Below the pieces are notes generated by a model. The model saw only the letters and a program-made list of their open reading frames with translations, was not told where the DNA came from and made no database searches. A stretch of DNA of 42,073 nt, from positions 1-42,073 of the forward strand of contig VGSG01000028.1 in assembly GCA_016875095.1 (NCBI GenBank). The letters are read 5' to 3'. A program made the translations under genes and the position numbers. How positions within the stretch are numbered: the stretch's first letter is position 1; the number at the start of each line of letters is the position of its first letter. Shown piece after piece: positions 17,079-26,415 of this stretch. Source of the stretch: Deltaproteobacteria bacterium. Its GTDB lineage: Bacteria > Desulfobacterota > Desulfomonilia > Desulfomonilales > Desulfomonilaceae.

Positions 17079-18731
17079 ATGAAAAGAATAATTCTTCTGG
17101 TATGTTGCCTTGTTCTTGCCATTGCGCAGATCGTTTCGGGAGCTAATATCAAAGACTCCGAATCCGAAACACATGGATCGGACTCGTCTACGCACAGAAT
17201 CGTCGATACGCACTCCTTTCCGGGCTTCAAAGTCATCCAGTTTACGCTGCCTGTTCTTTCCGTGTACACGTACTTGCTGATCAGTGACGGTGAAGCCTTG
17301 CTGGTGGACCCGGTGCGTGACGTCTCATTCTATCTCGAAACCGCAAAGAAAGAGTCTGCAAAGATTAGGGGAATTTATCTGACGCATTCTCACGCGGATT
17401 TTATAGCGGGCCACACGGAACTGAAAAAGGCGCTGAACGTTCCCATCTACCAGAGTCACAAATCGGGCGCCGAGTATCCCATTGAGGCGGTGGACGAGAA
17501 ATCTTCAGTGAAGATCGGCGGCGTCACTCTGAAGTTCATCGATACGCCGGGCCACACACCTGACGGTCAATGTTGCGCGGTTTTTGCTCCAGGAGACTCG
17601 AACACTCCCAAACTGCTGTTCACCGGCGACGTGCTCTTCGTTGGCAGCGTGGGGCGGCCGGATCTTATGGAGGGTACGGTTTCCGCTGCTTGGCTCGCCT
17701 CGGCTATGTACGATTCCTGGACTCAAAAGCTTTCCAAGCTCCCTGACGGCGTCATGGTTTTTCCGGCCCATGGTGCAGGATCCCTTTGTGGCGCTCATCT
17801 TAGCGACGAACCGACGTCAACCATCGGCAAAGAAAAGGCATCCAACCCGTACCTGAAGGCTAAGGGTCGAGGCGAGTTCGTTGCGCTTGTTCTCCAAGGC
17901 CTCCCGGAAGCGCCCCAATATTTTCAGCATAATGCAAAGATGAACCGCGAGGGGCCGCCACCGGTGGATTGGAACGCCCCAATGCCCAAGGAGATCGACA
18001 CCGGCCTGGAATTGACCCAGCCCGAAAAGCACTACGTTATGGACCTCAGAGACGCAGGAACCTATGCGGAAGGACACATTCCCAATTCGGTCAACATTGC
18101 GGTCAGGGGTAGATTTGAGACCTGGGTGGGCACGATGGCGCCGTGGGGTTCCAAGCTTGTCCTGGTGGGTGACACGGACCTTCTCAAGGAAGCCCTCCAC
18201 CGACTCCATCGAGTAGGGTACAAGGCCGACATTATCACCCCGGACTCGTGGAAGAACGCGAAACTCCCTCTGAAGAAGGGAAATCCCATTTCCCCGGCGG
18301 ACCTGCACGCGCTCATACAGAAAGGGGATGCTCCCCTTGTGGTTGACGTGCGTCTCCCCGCGGAGTGGATGGCCCTGCGCATAGGAACGGTTCTAAACCT
18401 GCCCCTCACCCATTTGGCAGAGCTCTCTTCAAAGCTGGACCCGGATCAACCCGTGGTGGTCGTCTGCAATTCGGCGTATCGTTCGAGCATGGCCACCGGT
18501 ATCCTCGAACGTCGAGGCTTCAAGAAAGCTCGCAACCTGGAAGGCGGAAGCCAGGCTTGGATTGAGGCGGGCTTTCCCATATACGAGGGTGAGAAAACCC
18601 CCGAGGCCGGCTTAGTTCCCAGTAAGGCGGCGCCCAAAGGGCCATCGTCGGAGAAGACGGACAAGCAATCCGCAGAGACATCCAAGGCAGGGCGCACCCC
18701 TAAACCCAAGGTTCCTTCGCAGGGTTGCTGA
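17079..18731 (+). CDS. Secreted metallo-beta-lactamase/rhodanese fusion, persulfide dioxygenase-like
   Basis: The ATG at 17079 follows GAGGA and starts a signal peptide (about 24 residues), so this 550-aa protein is exported. Order: a metallo-beta-lactamase domain resembling ETHE1/persulfide dioxygenases (THSHADF at 102-108, DTPGHTPDGQ, FTGDVLFVGSVGRPD, PAHGAGSLCG), then two rhodanese domains. The first has no catalytic Cys. The second has CNSAYRS with the sulfur-carrying C463. A Lys/Pro-rich tail ends in QGC. Together these suggest handling of persulfides or thiosulfate in the periplasm. The usual HxHxDH motif reads HSHADF, so the last His is Phe, as tolerated where only one iron is bound. 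The reaction remains inferred. Confidence 0.85.
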   Translation: MKRIILLVCCLVLAIAQIVSGANIKDSESETHGSDSSTHRIVDTHSFPGFKVIQFTLPVLSVYTYLLISDGEALLVDPVRDVSFYLETAKKESAKIRGIYLTHSHADFIAGHTELKKALNVPIYQSHKSGAEYPIEAVDEKSSVKIGGVTLKFIDTPGHTPDGQCCAVFAPGDSNTPKLLFTGDVLFVGSVGRPDLMEGTVSAAWLASAMYDSWTQKLSKLPDGVMVFPAHGAGSLCGAHLSDEPTSTIGKEKASNPYLKAKGRGEFVALVLQGLPEAPQYFQHNAKMNREGPPPVDWNAPMPKEIDTGLELTQPEKHYVMDLRDAGTYAEGHIPNSVNIAVRGRFETWVGTMAPWGSKLVLVGDTDLLKEALHRLHRVGYKADIITPDSWKNAKLPLKKGNPISPADLHALIQKGDAPLVVDVRLPAEWMALRIGTVLNLPLTHLAELSSKLDPDQPVVVVCNSAYRSSMATGILERRGFKKARNLEGGSQAWIEAGFPIYEGEKTPEAGLVPSKAAPKGPSSEKTDKQSAETSKAGRTPKPKVPSQGC

Positions 18732-18876
18732 CTTCGCGCCGCGCCGTATGCCGGGCGCCAAGAAAATAATGGCGGTTTGGCTACAAGGGGGGGAAAATCA
18801 CGTGGGCGCCGGGCAGTGATAACAGGGCGCGCACTCGTATTGGCGAATATTTTGAGAAGAATCCAAGGAGGACCTC

Positions 18877-19398
18877 ATGATATCAGGGCTGAACCGTCAT
18901 GTTTTCACACAGATCAGTTATGGTCTCTACATCGTGACTTCCTATCTCGGGCCAAAACTGAACGGGCAGATCGTAAATACGATCATACAGGTTACTTCCG
19001 AACCTCCTCGGGTGGCCGTAATAATCAACAAGAACAACCTCACCCATGAATTCATATCCAAGAGCAAGGTATTTGGCGCGTCCGTGCTCGATACTTCCAC
19101 CCCCATGACCTTCATTGGCCTATTCGGCTTCAAATCAGGAAGAACTGAAGACAAGCTGGCCCAGGCGCAGTTCATTCGAGGCGTCACAGGGGCGCCTCTA
19201 GTCACCGAACATGCCCTGAGCGTTCTCGAAGCTAAGGTCATCGACGAGGTCGATGTGGGAACCCATACACTCTTCGTCGGAGACGTGGTTACCGCCGAAG
19301 TCCTGCGCGTGGGCGAACCTCTCACCTATGCCTATTATCACACCTACCTGAAAGGGAGATCTCCGGCGACCGCCCCGACCTATAATCCGGATAGGTGA
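18877..19398 (+). CDS. Flavin reductase-like FMN-binding protein
   Basis: This 173-aa protein has the FMN-binding split-barrel pattern of the flavin reductase family: FTQISYGLYIVTS at the N-terminus, PPRVAVIINKNNLTHEFI, FGFKSGRTEDKL and a late HTLFVGDVVTAEVL. Such proteins reduce FMN or carry it for redox partners; in anaerobes related proteins act in electron transfer (flavoredoxin). The ATG at 18877 follows AAGGAGG. It lies 145 bp after the persulfide dioxygenase-like gene on the same strand, so a shared redox or sulfur role is possible but not shown. There is no rubredoxin domain. Confidence 0.8.
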   Translation: MISGLNRHVFTQISYGLYIVTSYLGPKLNGQIVNTIIQVTSEPPRVAVIINKNNLTHEFISKSKVFGASVLDTSTPMTFIGLFGFKSGRTEDKLAQAQFIRGVTGAPLVTEHALSVLEAKVIDEVDVGTHTLFVGDVVTAEVLRVGEPLTYAYYHTYLKGRSPATAPTYNPDR

Positions 19399-19587
19399 GG
19401 TGAATCACGCGGCAATGATGGCCGGCCACTGTCAAAAGGCGGGCTGAATTCATGCTGCCGCAGGAATGACGAGATCAGGCCATTGCAAATCGGGGAAGCA
19501 TTCCGACGCTCGCCGTCGTTAGGTTCAAGGGCGAAATTGGGACTCGCATAGCACGCGCGTCCGAACCGAACGGGTTTGAGGTTATCC

Positions 19588-20760
19588 CTAAGGCTTCTGT
19601 GCCAGGTACCCGGCTTGTTTGAGTTTGTTCACCAGAACCCAGCCCTTGCCTCTTGGAGTATGGATGGAATGGGTCACATTGCGGCCCTTGACTCTGGCGG
19701 GTATCTTACCGGCTGAGGGTTTCAATTTGGGATTCAATTCGAGAATCTTCCTGGGCGGTGTTTCGGTCATTCGCGCTATCTCGGCCACAGGCAGATCCTT
19801 GGCTAGGACGATGCCCGTCACATTGTCGAAAATCAGTGGCGGAACCTCTGCGGCATTGAGGCCGTAGTCGCGCGGGCGCGCGAAGATGATGGCGAATGCG
19901 ATCCACCTGACCACCAGCTCTTCCGCGCTTTCCGGGAGCGGGATATCCCAAAAAGATTGCGATTTCCACTGCTTCGCACGTTCCGCTATGGTTTTGGTCG
20001 AGGTAATGTATGCTGCGGCCGCCATAAGCCAGCTTTCGTCTCCCAGATCCTTCCTGATACGTTTGATTCTACCGGCAAAACATGCCGTAGAGAGCTCCAG
20101 ATCCAGCCTGTCGTCACGCCAGGCGTCCACGGACATGCTCACGCCTTCGTTCGAGTCGCACGGTTTGTCCAGCCCCCACCAGCCCGCTCCCGATATTCTG
20201 GGAGCGGCTTGAAGACTGAGTCCTGAAATCACTGGGGCAAAGAGGAGAAAATCACGCGGCACGCCTTCTCGATTCAGCGTTTCCTCGAAAATCCAGGCGA
20301 ACTGCTGCGTTTGAGTGATCCATGACGTGAGTGCCGCGCGCGCGTCCAGGAGCAGGAAGTTTAGTTCGTTACGGACCCGATCTCCCACATCCGGCCGCTG
20401 GAAAGGAACCGTTTCGCCGGCAAATCGAAACGGTTTATTCATCAGGTCCGCCGGTAAAGAATATCGGCCGCACAGGGTGGTTCCGCGGGCACGCGGGCCC
20501 GAACTCTTGGCCTCAACAAGGAAGCACCCCACGTGAAGGATCACGACAAGTATGGCAGCCCCCAGAACCAAGCGCTCCGTTTTGGGAACGCCCCGACGTT
20601 TGCGGGGGGAAAACGTGGACCGGCTTCGGTGGGAGAGGCGTTCCGCCAGTCTGTGAATGACGGCTAAAGCTGTCCCGGACGCCGATCCGGGGATGCCCGT
20701 CCCGCCAAAGCCCTGGGCGCCCCTGCGACGAAATATATTAGGGCCCGTCGGAATTTCCAA
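19588..20760 (-). CDS. Membrane-anchored MltD-like lytic transglycosylase homologue, probably inactive
   Basis: The TTG at 20760 follows AGGAG at eight bases. The 390-aa product has a basic N-terminus, one membrane segment (about 63-82), an SLT-like domain (about 150-290) and a LysM-like C-terminal part (LPVAEIARMTETPPRKILELNP). The SLT region aligns with MltD around PVVES...AGAAGLWQF, but here it reads PVISG...SGAGWWGL. The catalytic Glu is thus Ile178, and the AAYNAG motif reads AAYITS. It probably binds peptidoglycan without cleaving it. It follows the TPR gene after 98 bp in the same orientation, probably the last gene of the operon. Family confidence is moderate because the domain is diverged. 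Confidence 0.7.
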   Translation of the reverse strand: MEIPTGPNIFRRRGAQGFGGTGIPGSASGTALAVIHRLAERLSHRSRSTFSPRKRRGVPKTERLVLGAAILVVILHVGCFLVEAKSSGPRARGTTLCGRYSLPADLMNKPFRFAGETVPFQRPDVGDRVRNELNFLLLDARAALTSWITQTQQFAWIFEETLNREGVPRDFLLFAPVISGLSLQAAPRISGAGWWGLDKPCDSNEGVSMSVDAWRDDRLDLELSTACFAGRIKRIRKDLGDESWLMAAAAYITSTKTIAERAKQWKSQSFWDIPLPESAEELVVRWIAFAIIFARPRDYGLNAAEVPPLIFDNVTGIVLAKDLPVAEIARMTETPPRKILELNPKLKPSAGKIPARVKGRNVTHSIHTPRGKGWVLVNKLKQAGYLAQKP

Positions 20761-20858
20761 CCGATCCGCTCCTGGTCGCGTCCTTCGATGAGAGGTTATG
20801 GGGCCCTCTCTTTACGGACGGGAGCTGAAGAATAACGCTCCTGCAGCTCATTTCGTCG

Positions 20859-22619
20859 TTAGTTGTTCGGCTTCGTCTGTTTGTCCAGTTCCTTTTCCAA
20901 ATCTCGGAGCTTTTTTTGCACCATCAGATTCTGCGGATTCGATTCGAGGGAGCGCTGGTAAGCCCTTAACGCGTCCTCCTTTCGTCCCAATGCGACGAGG
21001 ACGTCTCCCAGATGTTCGGCGATGATCGGATCCGATTTGACCTTTTCCGACGCCTTCTCGATCTGCTCCAGAGCCTTCTCGTTTTCTCCCTTCTTGAAGA
21101 GCAGCCAGGCCAGCGAATCCATGATGTAACCGTCGTCCGGTTTCAGCTCTATGGCCCTTCGGATGCACTCTTCAACCTTCTTCATATCTTGACCCATGGA
21201 GAGCAGGGTGTAGCCCACAAAATTAAGGGCGCTGGCATCATCGGGCTTTTCCTGGAGCAGCTTTTCCATGGTGGCGAGTCCGAGACCGCGGCGGCCGCTC
21301 TTCTCGTACACATTGCCGAGAGAATAGAGCAGCCTGGTATCGTTCGGGCTCAGCTCCAGGCTTTTCCGGTAATTGCTCATGGCTTCCGCGTAGCGGTGCA
21401 TCTCTTCGAGCACCGATCCGCGAATGTGGTACAGGTCGGGGTCCTTTGCATCAGTTTCTATAGCCTGATCGACGTACTTGATGGCTTTGGCGTAATCACG
21501 TTTCCTGAGGAACATCAGCGACATCACAAGTCGGGAGTTCAGATATGACGGGGCATCTTTGCCGATTCTGATGAACTCTTGTTCAGCTTCGTCCAACTTG
21601 CCCTGTTCCCTGAGCACCCTACCCAGATGGTACCGGACCTGGTCCCATCCCGGCTTGGTTTCCAGGATTTTATTGAGCGTCTTCTCAGCCATTTCATACT
21701 GCTTCTGAGCTGCGAGGATGAGAGCCATCCTGATCTGAATGCTGAGATTGGAGGGCGCGAGTTTTGAAAGCTCCTCAAAGACTTTGTACGCTTCGTCGTA
21801 CTTCTTCTGGGTTGCCAGGACGTGAGCCAGGTTGAGTCGAGCATTTATGTTTACCTTGTCCAGCTCCAACGCGTCCCGGAGATGCTTTTCGGCTTGGTCG
21901 TATTTTTTTTGGAGGGTGTAAACCGTCCCGAGTTCCACGTGCGCCTGAGCTGCCACGTCGCTACCGGTCTCCAGCAACTTCTTGAACGTCTCCACGGCCT
22001 GGTCGTATTGCTCGGTTTCGACGTAAACCTTGCCAAGGTAGAAGTAGCCCTCCCGATCTTCAGGGAACCGCACGATCATCTTTTTCAGGGTCTTTTCCGC
22101 GTCGCCAAAGAGCCTCTGTGAAGCCTGGAGCGAACCGATAAAGATGTAGAGATCTTTTTCATCCGGTTTCAGATCCAGCGCGGCATTGTACGATTCTATG
22201 GCCCGGTCGCGATCTCCGGTGACGGTGTAAATCTTACCCAGCAGCGTGTACGCTTCTTCATAGTCCGGGTTGTACAACAAAGCCATCCGAGCCATGATGA
22301 GCGCATCCGAGGCCCTTCGATTCTTGGCGAGGAGCGTCCCTATTCTGGTATTGAGGTACGGTGAGGTGGGGTCCAGGTCCAGGGCTTTTCGGTAGTACTC
22401 GTATACCTTCTCCATATCACCTTCGGCTTGAGCCTGTTCAGCCATCAGGAAGTAGTATCCGGGGTCGTCTTCGGCTCTGGGCATCTCCATCACAGGCGGT
22501 TGTCCGGAAGGGGTATCGGTCTTCATTTCCGTGGCCGCGGAAAACGCGGTAACGGCCGAGACCGGCAATAAGAAGGCGCATACAATAAGAGCCGCCATGA
22601 ATATTCTCTTGCGGATCAT
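20859..22619 (-). CDS. Exported tetratricopeptide-repeat protein
   Basis: This 586-aa protein starts with a signal peptide (RKRIFMAALIVCAFLLPVSA) and consists of about fourteen TPR units of 34 residues (for example PEDREGYFYLGKVYVETEQYDQAVETFKKLLE). It is a scaffold for protein-protein contacts in the periplasm or on the outer membrane. Similar long TPR proteins accompany cell-envelope or secretion systems, but no specific partner is visible. The ATG at 22619 follows AAAGGA. It lies 26 bp after rpe and probably belongs to the mpl-amrS-rpe operon. Confidence 0.88.
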   Translation of the reverse strand: MIRKRIFMAALIVCAFLLPVSAVTAFSAATEMKTDTPSGQPPVMEMPRAEDDPGYYFLMAEQAQAEGDMEKVYEYYRKALDLDPTSPYLNTRIGTLLAKNRRASDALIMARMALLYNPDYEEAYTLLGKIYTVTGDRDRAIESYNAALDLKPDEKDLYIFIGSLQASQRLFGDAEKTLKKMIVRFPEDREGYFYLGKVYVETEQYDQAVETFKKLLETGSDVAAQAHVELGTVYTLQKKYDQAEKHLRDALELDKVNINARLNLAHVLATQKKYDEAYKVFEELSKLAPSNLSIQIRMALILAAQKQYEMAEKTLNKILETKPGWDQVRYHLGRVLREQGKLDEAEQEFIRIGKDAPSYLNSRLVMSLMFLRKRDYAKAIKYVDQAIETDAKDPDLYHIRGSVLEEMHRYAEAMSNYRKSLELSPNDTRLLYSLGNVYEKSGRRGLGLATMEKLLQEKPDDASALNFVGYTLLSMGQDMKKVEECIRRAIELKPDDGYIMDSLAWLLFKKGENEKALEQIEKASEKVKSDPIIAEHLGDVLVALGRKEDALRAYQRSLESNPQNLMVQKKLRDLEKELDKQTKPNN

Positions 22620-22645
22620 GATCTCTTTCCTTTGATCGTTTCAGC

Positions 22646-23317
22646 CTATTTGGCGCCTGCCGCGTGTAGAATGTCGATCACATTCTTGTAGGGCGGATGC
22701 CCGAATACGGCGCTGCCCGCCACAAAGACGTCGGCCCCGGCGCGGGCGAGGTCGGCTGCGGTAGTCGGGCCTACGCCTCCGTCGATCTCTATGAGGATCT
22801 CATAGTTGGATTCGTCGATCAGGTTTCTCAGCGCCTCCACTTTGGGCAACATGGTCGGAATGAATGATTGCCCGCCAAAGCCCGGGTTCACCGTCATGAT
22901 CATGGCCACGTCCAGCTCAGCCATCACATGACCAATCGCGCCAAGCCCTGTTGAAGGGTTCAAGGCTGCTCCAGCCTTTGCGCCTCGTTCGCGAATGCGT
23001 GACAGCGTGCGATGCAGGTGATGGGTTGCTTCAGGATGCACGCTGAGAACATCTGCGCCGGCATCGCAGAACGCGTCGATGTATCGATCGGGGTCGGATA
23101 TCATGAGGTGGACATCAAGCGGCAAGGAGGTCGCACGCTTAGCCGCCTCCACAATCATAGGTCCGATCGTGATGTTGGGGACAAAGCGCCCGTCCATCAC
23201 GTCCACGTGGATCCAATCGGCGCCGGCTTCTTCGACGGCCCGGATTTCTTCACCCAGTTTGGTGAAATCCGCAGAGAGGATGGAGGGCGCAACAAGGATT
23301 CGCTTCTGATTCCGCAT
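22646..23317 (-). CDS. rpe: Ribulose-phosphate 3-epimerase
   Basis: Rpe interconverts D-ribulose 5-phosphate and D-xylulose 5-phosphate in the pentose phosphate pathway. The 223-aa TIM barrel shows APSILSAD, HVDVMDGRFVPN with metal/catalytic Asp, DVHLMI, MTVNPGFGGQSF and IDGGV with the second catalytic Asp. I chose the ATG at 23317 because AGGA lies eight bases upstream; a GTG two codons earlier is possible. Located in a leftward run of five genes, 57 bp after amrS. Confidence 0.95.
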   Translation of the reverse strand: MRNQKRILVAPSILSADFTKLGEEIRAVEEAGADWIHVDVMDGRFVPNITIGPMIVEAAKRATSLPLDVHLMISDPDRYIDAFCDAGADVLSVHPEATHHLHRTLSRIRERGAKAGAALNPSTGLGAIGHVMAELDVAMIMTVNPGFGGQSFIPTMLPKVEALRNLIDESNYEILIEIDGGVGPTTAADLARAGADVFVAGSAVFGHPPYKNVIDILHAAGAK

Positions 23318-23374
23318 GAGCACATCCTGTGGATAATGTCCGAAGGAGGTTTCTGAGAGAATAGCGAGACTGCA

Positions 23375-24388
23375 TTATAACTCAAGGCCTTCCACTTCGT
23401 ATTGACACTTGGGACAATGCCCCTCTTTGACTCGATTATCCTTGACGGTATAACCAACCCGGTCAATGAGCAGATATGAGCATCCGGGGCAGTGGGTCTT
23501 TTCCCCAGGGTCCCACGGAATATTACCCGTGTAAACGTAGTAAAGTCCTTCATCCAGACCCACTTGTCTCACTTGGCGAAGAAACTGAGCGTCCGTGGCG
23601 GGCAGCGCGGTCTCCTTGTATTGCGGGTAGAACCTGCTCACATGCCAAGGCGTATCCGCGCCCAGATCGTTCTTGATGAATTGGGCCAGGTCGTGGACCT
23701 CGTTCATATCGTCGTTGAGTGTGGGTATGAGCAGCGTGGTAACTTCAACCCATATCCCAAGCTCTTTCATGTAGCGCAGCGAGTCCAGGACTCCCTCAAG
23801 CCGAGCCTTGCAGTACCGCGTGTAAAACTTGTCGTTGAAGGCTTTCAAATCAACGTTGGCCGCATCCAGCAGGCCCCTGCAATCGTCGAGCATATCGCGG
23901 GTCATGTAACCGTTTGTCACAAATACGTTGATAAGGCCAAGCTTTCTTGCTTCCACCATGGTATCGAGGGCCAGTTCATAATAGATGGTGGGTTCCGTAT
24001 AGGTGTAGGCGATGCTCCGACATTTGTTCCGTGCGGCCATCTCCGCGATCAGTCCGGGCGAATAGCTCTCGCCAACTATCCGTCCCTGGTCCCGCGGCAT
24101 CTGAGAAATGGAGTAATTCTGACAAAACGAGCATTGGAAGTTGCACCCCACTGTGGCAATAGAGAATGATCGGGACCCCGGCGCCACGTGGTAGAGCGGC
24201 TTCTTTTCAATAGGATCGATGTTGGTCGAAACCACTTTGTCGTACACCAGCGTGTACAACGTCCCGCCTTTGTTCAGTCTCACCGCGCAGATCCCTGTTT
24301 TGCCCTCGTCGATCTTGCAGCCGTGATGGCAGAGGCGGCATTTGACCTTGTCCGAATCGAGTCGATCATACAGCCGCGCTTCCTTCAT
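23375..24388 (-). CDS. amrS: AmmeMemoRadiSam-system radical SAM enzyme
   Basis: AmrS is a radical SAM protein with the iron-sulfur motif CNFQCSFC (C82, C86, C89). It has an N-terminal CRLCHHGC cysteine set and a C-terminal zinc ribbon-like part with two CxxC pairs (CPGCS, CPKCQ). The family usually occurs with an AMMECR1 and a Memo domain protein; its natural reaction is not established, and neither partner is in this window. The start overlaps the stop of mpl by 4 bp (ATGA), with AAGGA nine bases upstream, so the two are coupled. Length 337 aa is normal. Pyruvate-formate lyase activating enzyme is related, but the gene's zinc ribbon favours AmrS. Confidence 0.9.
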   Translation of the reverse strand: MKEARLYDRLDSDKVKCRLCHHGCKIDEGKTGICAVRLNKGGTLYTLVYDKVVSTNIDPIEKKPLYHVAPGSRSFSIATVGCNFQCSFCQNYSISQMPRDQGRIVGESYSPGLIAEMAARNKCRSIAYTYTEPTIYYELALDTMVEARKLGLINVFVTNGYMTRDMLDDCRGLLDAANVDLKAFNDKFYTRYCKARLEGVLDSLRYMKELGIWVEVTTLLIPTLNDDMNEVHDLAQFIKNDLGADTPWHVSRFYPQYKETALPATDAQFLRQVRQVGLDEGLYYVYTGNIPWDPGEKTHCPGCSYLLIDRVGYTVKDNRVKEGHCPKCQYEVEGLEL

Positions 24389-25842
24389 GCTTTTGCGTCC
24401 TTGAGGGCTTCCACCAGACGAACGGCAAGGTTATCAAAACTCCCGTTGGACATAATGAGAACCACGTCCCCATCATGAAGCGCTTTTGTAAGGAATTCAA
24501 GAACTCCGTCCGTATCCGCAAACGCGTGAGCGTCACGGTCACAGCGCTTGAGATCTTGCGCCAATCGCTCCGAGCTGAATCGGTCCGCCTCAGGTATCTG
24601 CTCCACGTTCGGGGGCTCTCTCAACGCGATGAGATCCGCGGCAAGGAAAGCATCCACATATTGCCGCTGAAAGATCGATCTACGGCTCGTATTAGTCCGG
24701 GGCTCGAAGACCGCGACCAGACGGCGGCCCGGGTAGCGCGACCGAATAGCTTCGCAGGTCAGTCGCACTGCTGTCGGGTGGTGGGCAAAGTCGTCGATGA
24801 CGAGAATACGACCGTCACCGTCAAGCGCTTGCTGCCGCCGCTTCACCCCACGGAAAGACTGCAAGGCTTGCATGGCGCGTGGGGGTTCAACTCCTAGACG
24901 GGCAACAATTGCTATACTTGCAATCGCATTGAGCACATTGTGTCTGCCCATCATGGGCAGGCTACCCCGCGCTACAAAGAGCCCTCTGTGCGCTATACGG
25001 GCCTCTATTCTCCCGCTCGTCTCCCTCAACGCATCCGCGGCCCAATCGCACTGAGCGGAAAGACCGTAGCTCTCCGTGCGGCAAGCCGCGCAGGCTGCTA
25101 CTTCGCGTGCACGCGCATCCTCGCCGTGGAAGACCAGGCGCCCGTCTTCAGGAATGGACTCGGCAAACAATTGGAACTGGGCATGGATCTGATCCAGGTT
25201 CTCGTAGATATCGCCATGATCGAATTCCACTGAGGTGATCACCGCCACATGAGGCTCGTACAAAAGAAACTTTGGGCGCTTATCAAAATATGCGGTGTCG
25301 TACTCGTCACCTTCGATGACAAAGTGAGGTCCTTGGCCGGCACGCGCGTCATTCCCCATATTCAGGGGCACGCCTCCGATCATGAACCCGGGATCCAACC
25401 CTTCATGGCGGAGTATCCAAGCAATCATGGAGCTGACGGTGGTCTTCCCATGCGTTCCGGTAACCACGATCCTGGTCCTGTCCTGCGCAAAATACCGGAT
25501 CAAGGCCCGGGGAAAGCTTGTGAAAGGAATTCTCGACTGCTCTACCTCGACCGCTTCCGGATTGATTTTTCGGATTACGTTCCCCACGATCACAAGGTCC
25601 GGCCGCGGCTGGACGTTCTCGCCTCTGTAACCCTCCATCACCGGTATCTCAAGCTGCTCTAGGAAATCGCTCATAGGCGGGTAGCAGGCCTGGTCCGATC
25701 CTGTCACGCGGAAGCCGGCCCGCTGAAACATCCCGGCAAGCGAAGCCATTGCCGTGCCGCAGATTCCCATTAAATGCACGTGCGCGGGAGGTTCAATCGG
25801 AGGCGGTTCAGGGGAAATACCTTTGTGGGAGCCTTTGTCCAT
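24385..25842 (-). CDS. mpl: UDP-N-acetylmuramate:L-Ala-gamma-D-Glu-meso-DAP ligase
   Basis: Mpl reattaches the recycled murein tripeptide to UDP-MurNAc, saving new synthesis. This 485-aa Mur ligase has the GICGTAMASLAG Rossmann start (26-37), the ATP loop GTHGKTT (129-135), EGDEYDTAYFDKRPKF, EFDHGDIY and the C-terminal domain segment DFAHHPTAV. The SFPRAL and DEYDTAYFD variants separate Mpl from MurC. Presence implies meso-DAP peptidoglycan and a recycling pathway. It is the first gene of a leftward set (mpl-amrS-rpe-TPR-transglycosylase-like). The ATG at 25842 has AGGT upstream. Confidence 0.94.
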   Translation of the reverse strand: MDKGSHKGISPEPPPIEPPAHVHLMGICGTAMASLAGMFQRAGFRVTGSDQACYPPMSDFLEQLEIPVMEGYRGENVQPRPDLVIVGNVIRKINPEAVEVEQSRIPFTSFPRALIRYFAQDRTRIVVTGTHGKTTVSSMIAWILRHEGLDPGFMIGGVPLNMGNDARAGQGPHFVIEGDEYDTAYFDKRPKFLLYEPHVAVITSVEFDHGDIYENLDQIHAQFQLFAESIPEDGRLVFHGEDARAREVAACAACRTESYGLSAQCDWAADALRETSGRIEARIAHRGLFVARGSLPMMGRHNVLNAIASIAIVARLGVEPPRAMQALQSFRGVKRRQQALDGDGRILVIDDFAHHPTAVRLTCEAIRSRYPGRRLVAVFEPRTNTSRRSIFQRQYVDAFLAADLIALREPPNVEQIPEADRFSSERLAQDLKRCDRDAHAFADTDGVLEFLTKALHDGDVVLIMSNGSFDNLAVRLVEALKDAKA

Positions 25843-26036
25843 AACGCTGACCTGGTATCACCACACTGCGGCGCTGTCAAGCCAAGGAGTTCGGACACGT
25901 TCCCGCGGTGGACGTGAACCTTGCGCATTTCATACTCTCGGCGCAACGTTAAGAGTGGTGGATAAGGATCTCACCCTGTGGCGAGATCCGGGCAGGGAAC
26001 GATTCCCGCCCGCTCTCTCAAGATGGAGGTGTAATT

Positions 26037-26399
26037 ATGGCTAATCACGTATGTCACTTTGAGATTCCCGCGGATGATATAAAGGCCTTGGAAGGATTCT
26101 ACGGCAACGTCTTCGGATGGACCTTCGAGCGCGTGCCTGGTGAATTCGAGTACCATGTGCTCAAGACGTCGGAGGGAAACCTGAGCGGCGGCATGATGCT
26201 GCGCCAGGACCCTCATCAGGGACCGGTCAATTATGTCTGCGTTGAATCCATCGATGAGGCCCTCGAAAAGGCGCACGCGGGGGGCGCGACGACCGTCGTT
26301 GCCAAGTCCGCGGTCCCCCAAATGGGTTGGTTCGCGGTACTGCACGATCCTCAGAAGAATCCATTCGGCTTGTGGCAGGAAGACCCGAACGCGGCCTGA
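26037..26399 (+). CDS. VOC (glyoxalase/bleomycin resistance) family protein
   Basis: This 120-aa single-module protein has the vicinal oxygen chelate fold: HVCHFEIPADD starts the first half, FYGNVFGWTFE is the usual family segment, and FAVLHDPQKNPFGLWQE ends the second half. VOC proteins use a metal site for isomerase, lyase or dioxygenase chemistry, or bind small toxins; this CFP-30 type subgroup has no set substrate. The ATG at 26037 follows GGAGGTG. Divergent from mpl and convergent with the small regulator. Confidence 0.85.
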   Translation: MANHVCHFEIPADDIKALEGFYGNVFGWTFERVPGEFEYHVLKTSEGNLSGGMMLRQDPHQGPVNYVCVESIDEALEKAHAGGATTVVAKSAVPQMGWFAVLHDPQKNPFGLWQEDPNAA

Positions 26400-26415
26400 T
26401 ATTAATTGAACATCC

